From NCBI GenBank assembly GCA_963757125.1, contig CAVWQP010000004.1, positions 1,617,060-1,681,059 of the forward strand: 64,000 nt of DNA, given 5' to 3'. Under the pieces are notes generated by a model. It worked only from the letters and a program-made list of their open reading frames with translations. It ran no database searches and had not been told where the DNA came from. Each line of letters starts with the position of its first letter. Positions within the stretch are counted from its first letter, which is position 1. This DNA is from CAVVSD01 sp963757125 (lineage in GTDB: Bacteria; Actinomycetota; Thermoleophilia; Solirubrobacterales; Solirubrobacteraceae). Made by a program: the position numbers and the translations under genes. Of this stretch, positions 7,611-15,753 are shown in pieces.

Positions 7611-8698
7611 GCCTCGATGAGCGCGGCGGCCTGCTCGAGGTCGTACACGGCGTCCTCGTGCGGCAGGCGGCCCAGGCCGCAGCTGTTGGACACGTCGACG
7701 GGCCGCCCGACGAGTGCGTCGAGGCGGTCGAGCAGCGCCCGCTGCTCCTCGAGGCTGCGGCGCTCGTGCACGAAGCCCGCGATGATGCGCGTCTCGCCCG
7801 TGAGCCGCAGCCGGCGCAGCGGCTCGTAGAAGGCCTCCTCGCGCGGCGGCGGCTCCTCGCCCGCCGCGAACGGCAGGTGCATGAACTCGAGCGGGTAGCC
7901 GGCCGGCCACTTCTCCGCGATCCGGTTGGCGACGAGCACCACCGGCTCGAGGTCGACGAGCTGCACGACCGAGCGGTGGTGCATGTCGCCGAGGCAGAGA
8001 TGGATGCCGAACCTCGTCCCGGGCGGGCAGCGCCGCACGAGGCGTGCCATCGCCCGCGCGAAGTAGCCGGCGGCGGCCGGGCGCAGGCGCTCGGGCACCG
8101 CCGAGACGGGGTAGAGCTGCCAGGGGATCTCGAGCTGGAAGACGACGTCGTCGCCCGCCCGGCGCCGGACGTCCGTGATCTCGCGGACGATCGCGTCCGT
8201 GAAGCTCCGCTTGCTGAGCACGACCTGCGGGCCGAAGCAGCACACGGCCATGTCGAAGTCCCCGGGCGCGCCGACCTGGAAGGACTGCTCCGGGGTGCCG
8301 GCGCGGTCGCGGGCCTCCCGGAACGCCGGGTAGCCGGCCTCGAACGAGCTGAGGATCCCCGCGTCGATGAACTCCGGGCGTGGCCGCTTCCACGGGCGCT
8401 TGAGCTTCAGCCGCGGGATGTGGTCGAAGTCCGACCAGTTCCCGCCGCCCGCCGCCGGGTCGACGTGCCGGTCGTCGGCGGACGTGTCGTAGGTGCCGCC
8501 GAAGTCCTTCGCGACCGCCACGTCGGGGTGGCGGCGCATCATGTCGAAGACGGCGATGACCCACTTGCGGCGCTCGCCCGTCTCCCCGTCGGGCACGGAT
8601 CGCAGGTGGGGGCCGACGGTCGAGTACGCGAGGTCGAGCGCCTCCTGCGGGGAGTCGCCGGGGAGCGCTCCGACGAGATGGGCCTTCCGGTCCGGCAC
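7607..8698 (-). CDS. MetE-like (cobalamin-independent methionine synthase fold) protein
   Basis: A 363-residue TIM-barrel protein of the UROD/MetE-like superfamily, about half the length of genuine MetE and matching only its catalytic-domain type. It starts VPDRKAHLVGALPGDSPQEA, where G-S-x-P is typical. Possible metal or substrate residues are in RFGIHLCLGDMHH (His and Cys) and the late DVSNSCGLG segment, which echoes the Cys of the MetE zinc site. The GTG start at 8698 is preceded by GAGGAGG at ideal spacing. The substrate is unknown; methyl transfer to a thiol is the family expectation. It is divergent from the YciI gene. Confidence 0.68.
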   Translation of the reverse strand: MPDRKAHLVGALPGDSPQEALDLAYSTVGPHLRSVPDGETGERRKWVIAVFDMMRRHPDVAVAKDFGGTYDTSADDRHVDPAAGGGNWSDFDHIPRLKLKRPWKRPRPEFIDAGILSSFEAGYPAFREARDRAGTPEQSFQVGAPGDFDMAVCCFGPQVVLSKRSFTDAIVREITDVRRRAGDDVVFQLEIPWQLYPVSAVPERLRPAAAGYFARAMARLVRRCPPGTRFGIHLCLGDMHHRSVVQLVDLEPVVLVANRIAEKWPAGYPLEFMHLPFAAGEEPPPREEAFYEPLRRLRLTGETRIIAGFVHERRSLEEQRALLDRLDALVGRPVDVSNSCGLGRLPHEDAVYDLEQAAALIEA

Positions 8699-8727
8699 GA
8701 GGTCCTCCTCCACGTGGCTGGTATCGG

Positions 8728-8804
8728 AACTGTACACAGATCCGCAGCGCGGGTGCGGCTCTCGCGCCCTGATCTGGACGACCGGACCAATTCTGCATAC
8801 AGTT
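8728..8804. promoter_or_regulatory. Mirror-image motif pair between divergent MetE-like and YciI genes
   Basis: CTGCATACAGTT on the plus strand (8793-8804) and CTGTGTACAGTT on the minus strand (8728-8739) face outward toward the two divergent genes. Each contains TACAGT, a plausible -10 hexamer. On the plus side TGGACG (8775-8780) lies 18 bp upstream of TACAGT. No equally good -35 is visible on the minus side. They may be matched promoters or two binding sites of one regulator. Confidence 0.4.
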
Positions 8805-8835
8805 TGACGACCACCGATCGAGGAGGCAGACCAAG

Positions 8836-9231
8836 GTGAGCACCGAGATGCCGTGGAAGGAGCTCGTCGAGTACTCCGAGACGCACGACCTGCTGGCCAA
8901 GCGGCTGTACGTCGTGTTCTCCGAGCCGACGGACGGGCTCGGGCCGGTCATGGAGACGCTCGATCCGCACGTCGCGCACCAGACGCGCCTGGAGATGGAC
9001 GGGACGATGTTCGCCGCCGGGCCGCTCGCCACCGACGACGAGCAGTCGTGGCGCGGCGAGGGCATGTTCGTCTACCGCGCCGGCTCGATGGAGGAGGCCC
9101 GCGGGTACGCGGAGTCCGACCCCATGCACCAGTCGGGCGCCCGTACGTTCCGGGTCCGCCCGTGGCTCCTCAACGAGGGGACCTTCGGGCTGCAGGTCTT
9201 CTACTCAGGCGGGAAGCCCAAGGTGCTCTGA
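8836..9231 (+). CDS. YciI-like (YCII-domain) protein
   Basis: A 131-residue ferredoxin-like fold protein. The core RLYVVFSEPTDGLGPVMETL, HVAHQTRLEMDGTMFAAGPL and EEARGYAESDPMHQSGART covers the YCII domain, whose conserved His and Asp (HVAHQ, ESDPMH) are thought to be catalytic in some members. Functions in the family are diverse and this one is not predictable. The GTG start follows GAGGAGG by 9 nt. Its 3' end overlaps the convergent marR gene by 27 nt. Confidence 0.75.
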   Translation: MSTEMPWKELVEYSETHDLLAKRLYVVFSEPTDGLGPVMETLDPHVAHQTRLEMDGTMFAAGPLATDDEQSWRGEGMFVYRAGSMEEARGYAESDPMHQSGARTFRVRPWLLNEGTFGLQVFYSGGKPKVL

Positions 9232-9687
9232 CGGGAGCAGCACCTTGTCCCAGGCGTCGCCGAGCGCGCGCTGGTCCTCGTCGCCGAGGCGCTCGAGGAA
9301 GAACTCGCGCACGCCTGCGAGGTGCGTCCGCCGGGCGGCCTCCAGCTTCGCCGCGCCGGTCTCGGTGAGCTCCGCGTAGCTGCCGCGGCCGTCGTCGACG
9401 CAGGCGTTGCGCCGCACGTACTCGAGCGCGACGAGGCGGTCGACGAGCCGCGTCAGCCCGCTGCGGCTGAGCAGCACGCGGTCGGCGATGTCGGCCATGC
9501 GCAGGCGGTGGCCCTCGGCGTCGGCGAGGAACATGAGGACCTCGTAGGCGGACACGGAGAGCCCGTGCTCGCGGTGCATCTGCGCGTCCAGCTCACGCGT
9601 GACCGCGGCGTGGACCTGCAGCATCCCGCGCCAGGCGCGGAGCTCCTGCGTGTCCAGCGTGGCGGGTGTGGTGGGTGACGTTCGCAT
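9205..9687 (-). CDS. MarR family transcriptional regulator
   Basis: A 160-residue winged helix-turn-helix dimer. The DNA-binding core spans about residues 45-110 (SVSAYEVLMFLADAEGHRLR, DRVLLSRSGLTRLVDRLVAL, then the wing with NACVDDGRGSYAELTETG). The D-x-R-G-S wing motif is canonical. I chose ATG at 9687 rather than an upstream start because the upstream frame runs into a 22-bp palindrome that looks like its own operator. Matching palindromes precede the MhqO/MhqD operon, suggesting that this is an MhqR-like repressor of electrophile detoxification. Confidence 0.88.
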   Translation of the reverse strand: MRTSPTTPATLDTQELRAWRGMLQVHAAVTRELDAQMHREHGLSVSAYEVLMFLADAEGHRLRMADIADRVLLSRSGLTRLVDRLVALEYVRRNACVDDGRGSYAELTETGAAKLEAARRTHLAGVREFFLERLGDEDQRALGDAWDKVLLPSEHLGLPA

Positions 9688-9706
9688 CGCCACCCACCAC
9701 TGTAGC

Positions 9707-9728
9707 GATGGTTGCTGTCGCAACCATC
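9707..9728. promoter_or_regulatory. MarR autoregulatory operator
   Basis: A perfect inverted repeat: GATGGTTGC (9707-9715), spacer TGTC, GCAACCATC (9720-9728). It lies 20 bp upstream of the marR ATG. The inner TTGC-N4-GCAA core is identical in layout to both tandem sites at 6812-6854, which makes binding by the same protein likely. Confidence 0.75.
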
Positions 9729-9747
9729 CGGTCCGCCGCCGTCGGTC

Positions 9748-11139
9748 CTACTCGCCCTTGCCCTGCAGCAGGGCGAACTTGTCCGTGTGGTCGTTCGTCC
9801 CCAGCACCGCCGAGGCCTGCGGGCCGGCGGCCCACACGGGCACCGCGGCGCCGGTGTGCTGCTGGCTCGGGGGCACGGCCGCGGCGGGGGTGCCGCCCGC
9901 GGTGCCGTACGCCACCCGCATCGTCTGGCCGTCGGCCGTCGTCAGGTTGTTCGAGTAGCCCGTCGGGTTGCCCTCACCCTCGGAGTCCTCGGCGACGATC
10001 TGGCTCGTGTGCGAGTGATCGGCCGTCACCACCACGAGCGTGTCGGGGTGGCTGGACTGGTAGTCCATGGCGACGCCGATGGCGTCGTCGAACGCGATCG
10101 TCTCGCCGATCTGGCCGCACGCGCTGGCGGCGTGGTCCTGCTTGTCGATCGACGCGCCCTCGACCTGCAGGAAGAAGCCCTTGTCGGACCCGTCGAGCAG
10201 CTCGAGCGCCTTCGTGGTCATCGCCGAGAGGCTCGGCTCGTTCGCCGGACGCTGGCCGGTCTCGCACCTCTGTGCCGGCGTGCCGTCGCCGAGCGCGGCC
10301 TGCGGGCCCTTCCACTCGGTCGTCATGTTGCCTGCACTGAAGAGGCCGAGCAGCGGCTCCGAGCCGTCGGCGGCGGCGAGCCCGTCGGCGTCCTCGACGA
10401 CGTCGTAGCCCAGGCCCTTCGCGTAGTCGACGACGGTCGGGCCGGCGTCGGTCTTCTGCTCGAAGCGGCCCAGGCCGCCGCCGAGAGTCACGTCGGCCTT
10501 GTGGTCGACCATCTGCTCGGCGATCGAGCCGAGACCGCCCGCGGCCTTCGTCTCGGTCTTGCAGTCCTCCGCCGTGTCCTCCGGGCCCTGGCAGCCGCGC
10601 AGCGACATGTGCGAGGCCAGGACTGCAGGGGTGGCGTCGGTGATCTCCGCCGTGGAGACGTTGCCGGTCTTCTTGCCCGCCTTCTGGGCGAGCTCGAGGA
10701 CCGTCGGCAGGTTCTCACCGGGCACGTCGATCGCCGTGCTCGGGCCCTGGGAGATCCGCTCGTCGATGGTCTTCTGGCCCGTCGCCCACATCGTGCCGGT
10801 CGACGCGGAGTCGGGGTCGTAGTCGGGGAGGTACTTCGGGCCGGGGCCCGGCTTGACCGACCACGTCGTGTCGAAGCCGGTGAACGGGAGCCGATCGACG
10901 TTCATCCGGCCGCCCGCGCCGTACTGGTAGTAGCGCGCCGCCGTGATCTCGGAGACGCCCATGCCGTCGCCGAGCAGGTAGATGACGTTCTTCGGCGCCT
11001 TCGTGCTGAGGTTCGCCTTGACGCCCTTCGTGGCGTCGTGCTTTCCGCCTATGGCGAGCGATGCCCCGCCGAGGCCGAGGACGATGGCAGCGCCCACGCC
11101 GCCGATGGCGAGTGGGAGTCGCCGGGTGCCCTTGGACAA
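9748..11139 (-). CDS. phoA: Alkaline phosphatase, PhoA type, secreted
   Basis: A 463-residue exported phosphomonoesterase that releases phosphate outside the membrane. A Lys/Arg start and hydrophobic segment (RRLPLAIGGVGAAIVLGLGG) form the signal or anchor sequence. Catalytic features are GDGMGVSEITAARYY (metal Asp), DSASTGTMWATG with the nucleophilic Ser, EGASIDKQDHAA (metal ligands) and TADHSHT. The proposed start is TTG at 11139, preceded by GGAGGG; longer frames lack a signal layout and run into the promoter. A PHO-box-like repeat lies upstream, so phosphate-starvation control is likely. Confidence 0.88.
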   Translation of the reverse strand: MSKGTRRLPLAIGGVGAAIVLGLGGASLAIGGKHDATKGVKANLSTKAPKNVIYLLGDGMGVSEITAARYYQYGAGGRMNVDRLPFTGFDTTWSVKPGPGPKYLPDYDPDSASTGTMWATGQKTIDERISQGPSTAIDVPGENLPTVLELAQKAGKKTGNVSTAEITDATPAVLASHMSLRGCQGPEDTAEDCKTETKAAGGLGSIAEQMVDHKADVTLGGGLGRFEQKTDAGPTVVDYAKGLGYDVVEDADGLAAADGSEPLLGLFSAGNMTTEWKGPQAALGDGTPAQRCETGQRPANEPSLSAMTTKALELLDGSDKGFFLQVEGASIDKQDHAASACGQIGETIAFDDAIGVAMDYQSSHPDTLVVVTADHSHTSQIVAEDSEGEGNPTGYSNNLTTADGQTMRVAYGTAGGTPAAAVPPSQQHTGAAVPVWAAGPQASAVLGTNDHTDKFALLQGKGE

Positions 11140-11198
11140 GTGGACCCTCCGTGTGTCGGTTTGGCTGAGGGACCTGAGGCTCCCGGTCGGGACGCCAT

Positions 11199-11220
11199 GT
11201 GGTGTGAGCGTCCGGTGAAT
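11199..11220 (-). promoter_or_regulatory. PHO-box-like direct repeats upstream of alkaline phosphatase
   Basis: Read on the minus strand, two adjacent 11-bp units occur: ATTCACCGGAC and GCTCACACCAC. They resemble the actinobacterial PhoP repeat consensus (GTTCACC followed by four less conserved bases). They lie 60 bp upstream of the proposed TTG start and 24 bp before the divergent MFS start. The second unit is degenerate, so this is a candidate only. Confidence 0.4.
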
Positions 11221-11243
11221 GGGCGGCGGGTAGGGGCCGCCGA

Positions 11244-12677
11244 GTGAGCGAAGAGACCGAGCCGGACCCCCGCCGCTGGAAGGCACTCGCGGTGTGCCTC
11301 GTGGCGGGGTTCATGACCCTGCTGGACGTCTCGATCGTCAACACCGCGCTCCCGAGCATCGAGAACGGGCTCGGCGCCGAGCCCAACGAGCTGCAGTGGA
11401 TCGTCTCGGGCTACGCGCTGACCCTGGGACTGCTGCTCGTGCCGTCCGGACGCGTCGGCGACGCACGCGGCCGGCGGCCGGTCTTCATGACCGGCGTCGC
11501 GCTCTTCGCGCTCGCCAGCGCGGCCTGCGGGCTGGCGCCGTCGCCGATGGTCCTCATCCTCTCGCGCCTGCTGCAGGGCTTCGCGGGCGGGCTCATCACG
11601 CCGCAGGTCAGCGGCTTCATCCAGTCGCTGTTCCGTGGCGAGGAGCGGGGCAAGGCGTTCGGCTTCTTCGGGACGACGGTGGGGCTGTCGACGGCGATCG
11701 GGCCGCTGCTCGGCGGCGGGCTCATCGCCCTGTTCGGGCAGGAAAACGGCTGGCGCGCCGTCTTCTTCGTGAACGTCCCCGTCGCGATGCTCGCGCTCGT
11801 CCTCGCCCGGCGCTACCTGCCCGCGCCCGAGCCACAGGAGGACAAGCGGACCGAGCTGGACCCGATCGGGGTGCTGCTCCTCGGCCTGACGGTCGTGTGC
11901 ATCCTCGTCCCCTTCATCGAGCAGCGCAGCTGGGACAGCCCGCTGCGCCTGGCGCTGTTCCCGCTGGCGGCGGTCCTGCTCGTGCTGTGGCTGCTGCACG
12001 AGCGGCGCTACGGCCGCACACACGAGCCGCTCGTCGACCTCGACCTCTTCCGGATCCGCTCCTACGTCCTCGGGGCGGGCATCGGGCTCATCTACTTCGC
12101 AGGCTTCACCGCCACGTTCTTCATCCTCACGCAGTACCTGCAGCTCGGGCTGCACTACCCGGCGTGGAAGGCGGGGCTGGCGGCCGTGCCGTTCGCGCTG
12201 GGCGGCGCGATCACCTCGTCGCTCGGCAGCCGCCGCGTCCTGCGCCGCGGGCGCAAGCTCATCGCCGGCGGCCTCGTCGCCGTGATCGTGGGCTTCGTCG
12301 GCGTCTTGTTCGCGGTCCGCGCGGAGCCAGGGTCCGACGTCGCCCTCTACACCGCGCTGCCGCTCCTCATCGCGGGTCTCGGCGGCGGGTTCGTCATCTC
12401 GCCCAACCAGACGCTGTCGCTCTCGCAGGTCCCCGTCCAGCGCGCGGGGAGCGCGGGCGGCGTGCTGCAGACCGCGCAGCGGATCGGCTCGGCGGCCGGC
12501 ATCGCGATCACCGGCAGCGTCTTCTACTCGCAGCTGGACGCGACGCACGGCGACTTCGCCGCGGCGTTCCGGCACGGCGTGGTGGTGATCGTCTGCTTCA
12601 TCGTCGCGGCGCTGGGCCTGGCGATCGCCGACGCGGTGACGAAGACGTCGGACGCGCAGCGCGAGAAGCACGCTTGA
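11244..12677 (+). CDS. MFS drug efflux transporter, DHA2 (EmrB/QacA) type
   Basis: A 477-residue, 14-helix proton antiporter. Helix 1 has LLDVSIVNTALPSI, the loop 2-3 motif is GRVGDARGRRPVF, and TM5 motif C-like sequence is TAIGPLLGGGLIA. Later helices include TATFFILTQYLQLGLHYPAW and GLGGGFVISPNQTLSLSQVP. The GTG start lies just downstream of the putative PHO box, divergent from phoA. Substrate unknown. It is 34 bp upstream of the AhpD-like gene and could be co-transcribed with it. Confidence 0.87.
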   Translation: MSEETEPDPRRWKALAVCLVAGFMTLLDVSIVNTALPSIENGLGAEPNELQWIVSGYALTLGLLLVPSGRVGDARGRRPVFMTGVALFALASAACGLAPSPMVLILSRLLQGFAGGLITPQVSGFIQSLFRGEERGKAFGFFGTTVGLSTAIGPLLGGGLIALFGQENGWRAVFFVNVPVAMLALVLARRYLPAPEPQEDKRTELDPIGVLLLGLTVVCILVPFIEQRSWDSPLRLALFPLAAVLLVLWLLHERRYGRTHEPLVDLDLFRIRSYVLGAGIGLIYFAGFTATFFILTQYLQLGLHYPAWKAGLAAVPFALGGAITSSLGSRRVLRRGRKLIAGGLVAVIVGFVGVLFAVRAEPGSDVALYTALPLLIAGLGGGFVISPNQTLSLSQVPVQRAGSAGGVLQTAQRIGSAAGIAITGSVFYSQLDATHGDFAAAFRHGVVVIVCFIVAALGLAIADAVTKTSDAQREKHA

Positions 12678-12711
12678 TATACCCGTGGCTCCCCGAGCGC
12701 GAGAGGTCCCC

Positions 12712-13185
12712 ATGCCCCACATCCCGTCCACAGGAGTGGAAGCAGGCCCGTCGTCGCAGATCCTCGACCACCGGCCGGAGATCCGCGCGGCCTGGGACGC
12801 GCTCGACGACACGCTGCTGGGTCCCGGATCGACGCTGCCGGTGTCGCTGAAGGAGAACGTCCGCCGCGCGCTCGCGACGGATCTCGGCTGCCGCTACTGC
12901 GCCTCCTTCGGGTCGCCCCCGACCGAGCCGGCCGACATCCAGGAGTCGCTGGCGATCGCGTTCGCGGAGCTCGCGAAGGAGGACCACCGCTCGATCGGCG
13001 CGGCGACGTTCGAGACGCTGCGCGAGGAGTTCACCGAGGCGCAGATCGTCGAGCTGTGCGCCTGGGTCTGCTTCAAGATCGGCTCGAACATGCTGGGCGC
13101 GATGTTCGGGCTCGATCCGTCGACCGAGGACGAGCGGCGCGAGTACGAGGCGATGCTCGCCGACCGCGCCGTCGCGCAGGCCTGA
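12712..13185 (+). CDS. Carboxymuconolactone decarboxylase/AhpD-like protein
   Basis: A 157-residue all-helical protein. The segment LSLKENVRRALATD-type helix followed by LGCRYCASFGSP carries the CxxC pair and is typical of AhpD-like peroxidase partners or CMD-family enzymes. I selected ATG at 12712 because GAGAGG sits 6 nt upstream. Members either reduce peroxiredoxins or decarboxylate lactones; the CxxC favours redox use. It is 8 bp upstream of the IlvD-type dehydratase and probably in the same operon. Confidence 0.72.
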   Translation: MPHIPSTGVEAGPSSQILDHRPEIRAAWDALDDTLLGPGSTLPVSLKENVRRALATDLGCRYCASFGSPPTEPADIQESLAIAFAELAKEDHRSIGAATFETLREEFTEAQIVELCAWVCFKIGSNMLGAMFGLDPSTEDERREYEAMLADRAVAQA

Positions 13186-13193
13186 ACCCGGGC

Positions 13194-14861
13194 ATGGACG
13201 AGGGCTCCACCACCCGCCGCCTGCGCGCCGACCTGCGCGCGGGGGCCGATCGCGCCGCGGCGCGATCGCACTTCCGGGCGATGGGCATCGACCCGGAGCG
13301 CCTCGACGGGCCGATCGTGGGCATCGCGTCGACGTGGACGGGCACGATGCCCTGCAACCTCAACCACCGGCGCCTGGCCGACGGCGTGTCGGCGGCGGTG
13401 GAGGAGGCCGGCGGCGTGCCGCTCGTGTTCAACACGATCGCCGTCTCCGACAACCAGACGCAGGGCACGCCCGGGATGCGCGCGTCGCTCGTCTCGCGCG
13501 AGGTCATCGCGGACTCGATCGAGCTCATGACCCACGCGCACGACTTCGACGCGCTCGTCTGCCTCGTCGGCTGCGACAAGACCGTCCCGGCCGCGCTCAT
13601 GGCGCTCGCGCGGGTCGACCGCCCGGCCGTGGTGCTCTCCGGGGGGCCGATGCTCGCCGGCCGCTGGCAGGGTCGCGAGATCACGATCCAGGACGTGTGG
13701 GAGGCGGTCGGCGCCCACGGCCGCGGGCGGATGTCGCGCTCGGACCTCGACTCGATCGAGCGCGCCGCGTGCCCCGGCCCCGGCTACTGCGCCGGGAACT
13801 TCACCGCGAACTCCATGGCCATCGCCGTCGACATGCTCGGTCTCGGCTTCGTCGGGGACGGCCTCATCCCGGCCGCCTACGAGGAGGAGAAGGACGCCGC
13901 CGCGGCGCGCGCCGGCACCCTGGCCGTGTCGCTCGCGGAGCGCGGCGTCACGGCGCGCAGCTTCCTCGACCGGCGCGCGCTGGAGAACGCGATGGCCGGC
14001 ATCGTCGCCAGCGGCGGCTCGACGAACAGCTTCCTGCACCTCCTGGCGATCGCGCGTGAGGGCGGCGTCGAGCTGACGCTCGACGACCTCGCCGCCATCA
14101 GCGCCCGCACACCCGTCCTCGCCGACCTGCTGCCGGGCGGTGCCTGGGCGGCCGAGGACATGCACCGCGCGGGCGGGACCGCGACGCTCATCCGCGAGCT
14201 CATCCGCGGCGGCCACGTCGACGGCGACGCGCCGACGGTCGACGGGCGCACGCTCGCCGAGGCGACGGCGCAGGCGGCCGAGCCCGACGGCGAGATCATC
14301 GGCTCCTTCAAGCCGCGCGGCTCGCTCTACGCGCTGCGCGGCAGCCTCGCGCCGGACGGGGCCGTCCTCAAGCAGGCGGGGACCCAGCGTCGCTCGCACA
14401 CCGGCCCGGCGCGGGTGTTCGACGACGAGCAGGCGTGCTCGGAGGCGGTGCGGTCGGGCGTCGTGCAGGAGGGCGAGGTCATCGTGCTGCGGTATGAGGG
14501 ACCCGCCGGCGGGCCGGGGATGCGCGAGATGCTCAGCGTCACGTCCTCGGTCGTGGGCGCGGGGCTGGGGGAGTCGGTCGCGATGGTGACCGACGGGCGC
14601 TTCTCGGGCGCGACGCGCGGGCTCATGGTCGGGCACGTCGCGCCGGAGGCCGCGCGGGGCGGTCCCATCGCAGCCGTCCGGGACGGCGACATCGTGACGA
14701 TCGACCTCGACGCGGGCCGCCTCGACGTCGAGGTCGAGCCCGCGGAGCTCGAGCGGCGCATGGCCGGCTGGACCCCGCCCGCGCCGCGCTACACCGGCGG
14801 CGTCTTCGCGCGCTACGCCGCGTCGGTCGGCTCGGCGGCCGACGGCGCCGTGCTCACCTGA
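13194..14861 (+). CDS. ilvD: Dihydroxy-acid dehydratase family enzyme (IlvD/Edd)
   Basis: A 555-residue Fe-S dehydratase. Cluster cysteines appear in GTMPCNLN, VGCDKTVPA and CPGPGYCAGNFTANSMA. The C-terminal domain has VTDGRFSGATRGLMVGHVAP, the signature containing the catalytic Ser region. Typical IlvD converts 2,3-dihydroxy-isovalerate to 2-ketoisovalerate in valine/isoleucine synthesis. However, the neighbours are a sugar epimerase and a glucose-dehydrogenase-like gene, so a sugar-acid dehydratase role is a real alternative. The middle motif (CPGPGYC rather than CPGAGSC) is slightly unusual. Its end overlaps the convergent epimerase by 8 nt. Confidence 0.85.
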   Translation: MDEGSTTRRLRADLRAGADRAAARSHFRAMGIDPERLDGPIVGIASTWTGTMPCNLNHRRLADGVSAAVEEAGGVPLVFNTIAVSDNQTQGTPGMRASLVSREVIADSIELMTHAHDFDALVCLVGCDKTVPAALMALARVDRPAVVLSGGPMLAGRWQGREITIQDVWEAVGAHGRGRMSRSDLDSIERAACPGPGYCAGNFTANSMAIAVDMLGLGFVGDGLIPAAYEEEKDAAAARAGTLAVSLAERGVTARSFLDRRALENAMAGIVASGGSTNSFLHLLAIAREGGVELTLDDLAAISARTPVLADLLPGGAWAAEDMHRAGGTATLIRELIRGGHVDGDAPTVDGRTLAEATAQAAEPDGEIIGSFKPRGSLYALRGSLAPDGAVLKQAGTQRRSHTGPARVFDDEQACSEAVRSGVVQEGEVIVLRYEGPAGGPGMREMLSVTSSVVGAGLGESVAMVTDGRFSGATRGLMVGHVAPEAARGGPIAAVRDGDIVTIDLDAGRLDVEVEPAELERRMAGWTPPAPRYTGGVFARYAASVGSAADGAVLT

Positions 14862-15753
14862 ACGCGGCGATCGCCTGGGCGACGCCCTCCGCGAACGGCC
14901 GGGAGGTCGGTCCGCCGACGAGCGCCTCGAACGACGTCGAGTCCACCGACGGCGGGAACGGGAGCGGGTCGCCCTCGGTGGTGATCTTCCCGGCCGCCTC
15001 GGGCGCGGCGGCCTCGATCGCCGCGATGACCTCCTCGACCGTCACGACCGGACCGTCGAGGTTGTGCACCGAGGCGCCCTGCCCGCCGGCCTCGCTCGCG
15101 CGGACGAACGCCTCGCCCGCGTCCGCCGAGTACTGGAACTGCAGCGCGCCGCCGAACGGGATCGTGAACGCCTCGCCCTTCGCGGCGGCGACCATCGCCG
15201 CCGTCGGCGCGGACGTCAGGCCCTGGTCGCGCCCGGGGCCGTAGACGGTGTGGGGGCGCAGCCCGACCGACGAGACCCCGTAGTCCTCGAAGTAGCGGCG
15301 GGCGGTGCCCTCGTTGGCGAGCTTGAAGACGCCGTAGAGCGTGCCCGGGTACGCGCCGGGCTCCGTGGGCAGGGCGGCGATCGACGACGCGTAGACGACC
15401 GGCGCCATCCCGTCGCCGCGGCGGCGCACCGCCTCGAGGACGTTGACGGTGCCGGTGACGTTCACGTTCGCGCCCGCGACCGGGTCCTCGCGGACGAACG
15501 GCACCTGCAGCGCCGCGAGATGGACGACGCCGGCGATGTCGTGCGCCTCCATGACGGCCGTGAGCTGCTCGAGGTCGGTCACGTCGCCCTGGACGCGGGT
15601 GAGCCCGGCCAGCTCGTCGTCGGTCACGGCCAGGCGCAGCCGGTGGTCGCTGCCGCCGAGATCGAACGTGACGACGTCGTGCCCGCGATCAAGCAGCGCG
15701 CGGACCGTCCACGCACCGATCGCCCCGAGCGCGCCGGTGACCAGGTATCTCAT
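14854..15753 (-). CDS. NAD-dependent epimerase/dehydratase (extended SDR)
   Basis: A 299-residue extended short-chain dehydrogenase. The NAD site is VTGALGAIGAWTVRALL (TGxxGxxG, residues 5-12). The catalytic pair is in PGTLYGVFKLANE (Y-x-x-x-K), with the Ser in VVYASSIAALP. Members interconvert or oxidise nucleotide sugars, uronates or lactones. It overlaps the upstream alcohol dehydrogenase by 4 nt (ATGA), so the pair is translationally coupled and they probably act on the same sugar. Substrate not predictable. Confidence 0.82.
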   Translation of the reverse strand: MRYLVTGALGAIGAWTVRALLDRGHDVVTFDLGGSDHRLRLAVTDDELAGLTRVQGDVTDLEQLTAVMEAHDIAGVVHLAALQVPFVREDPVAGANVNVTGTVNVLEAVRRRGDGMAPVVYASSIAALPTEPGAYPGTLYGVFKLANEGTARRYFEDYGVSSVGLRPHTVYGPGRDQGLTSAPTAAMVAAAKGEAFTIPFGGALQFQYSADAGEAFVRASEAGGQGASVHNLDGPVVTVEEVIAAIEAAAPEAAGKITTEGDPLPFPPSVDSTSFEALVGGPTSRPFAEGVAQAIAAFR

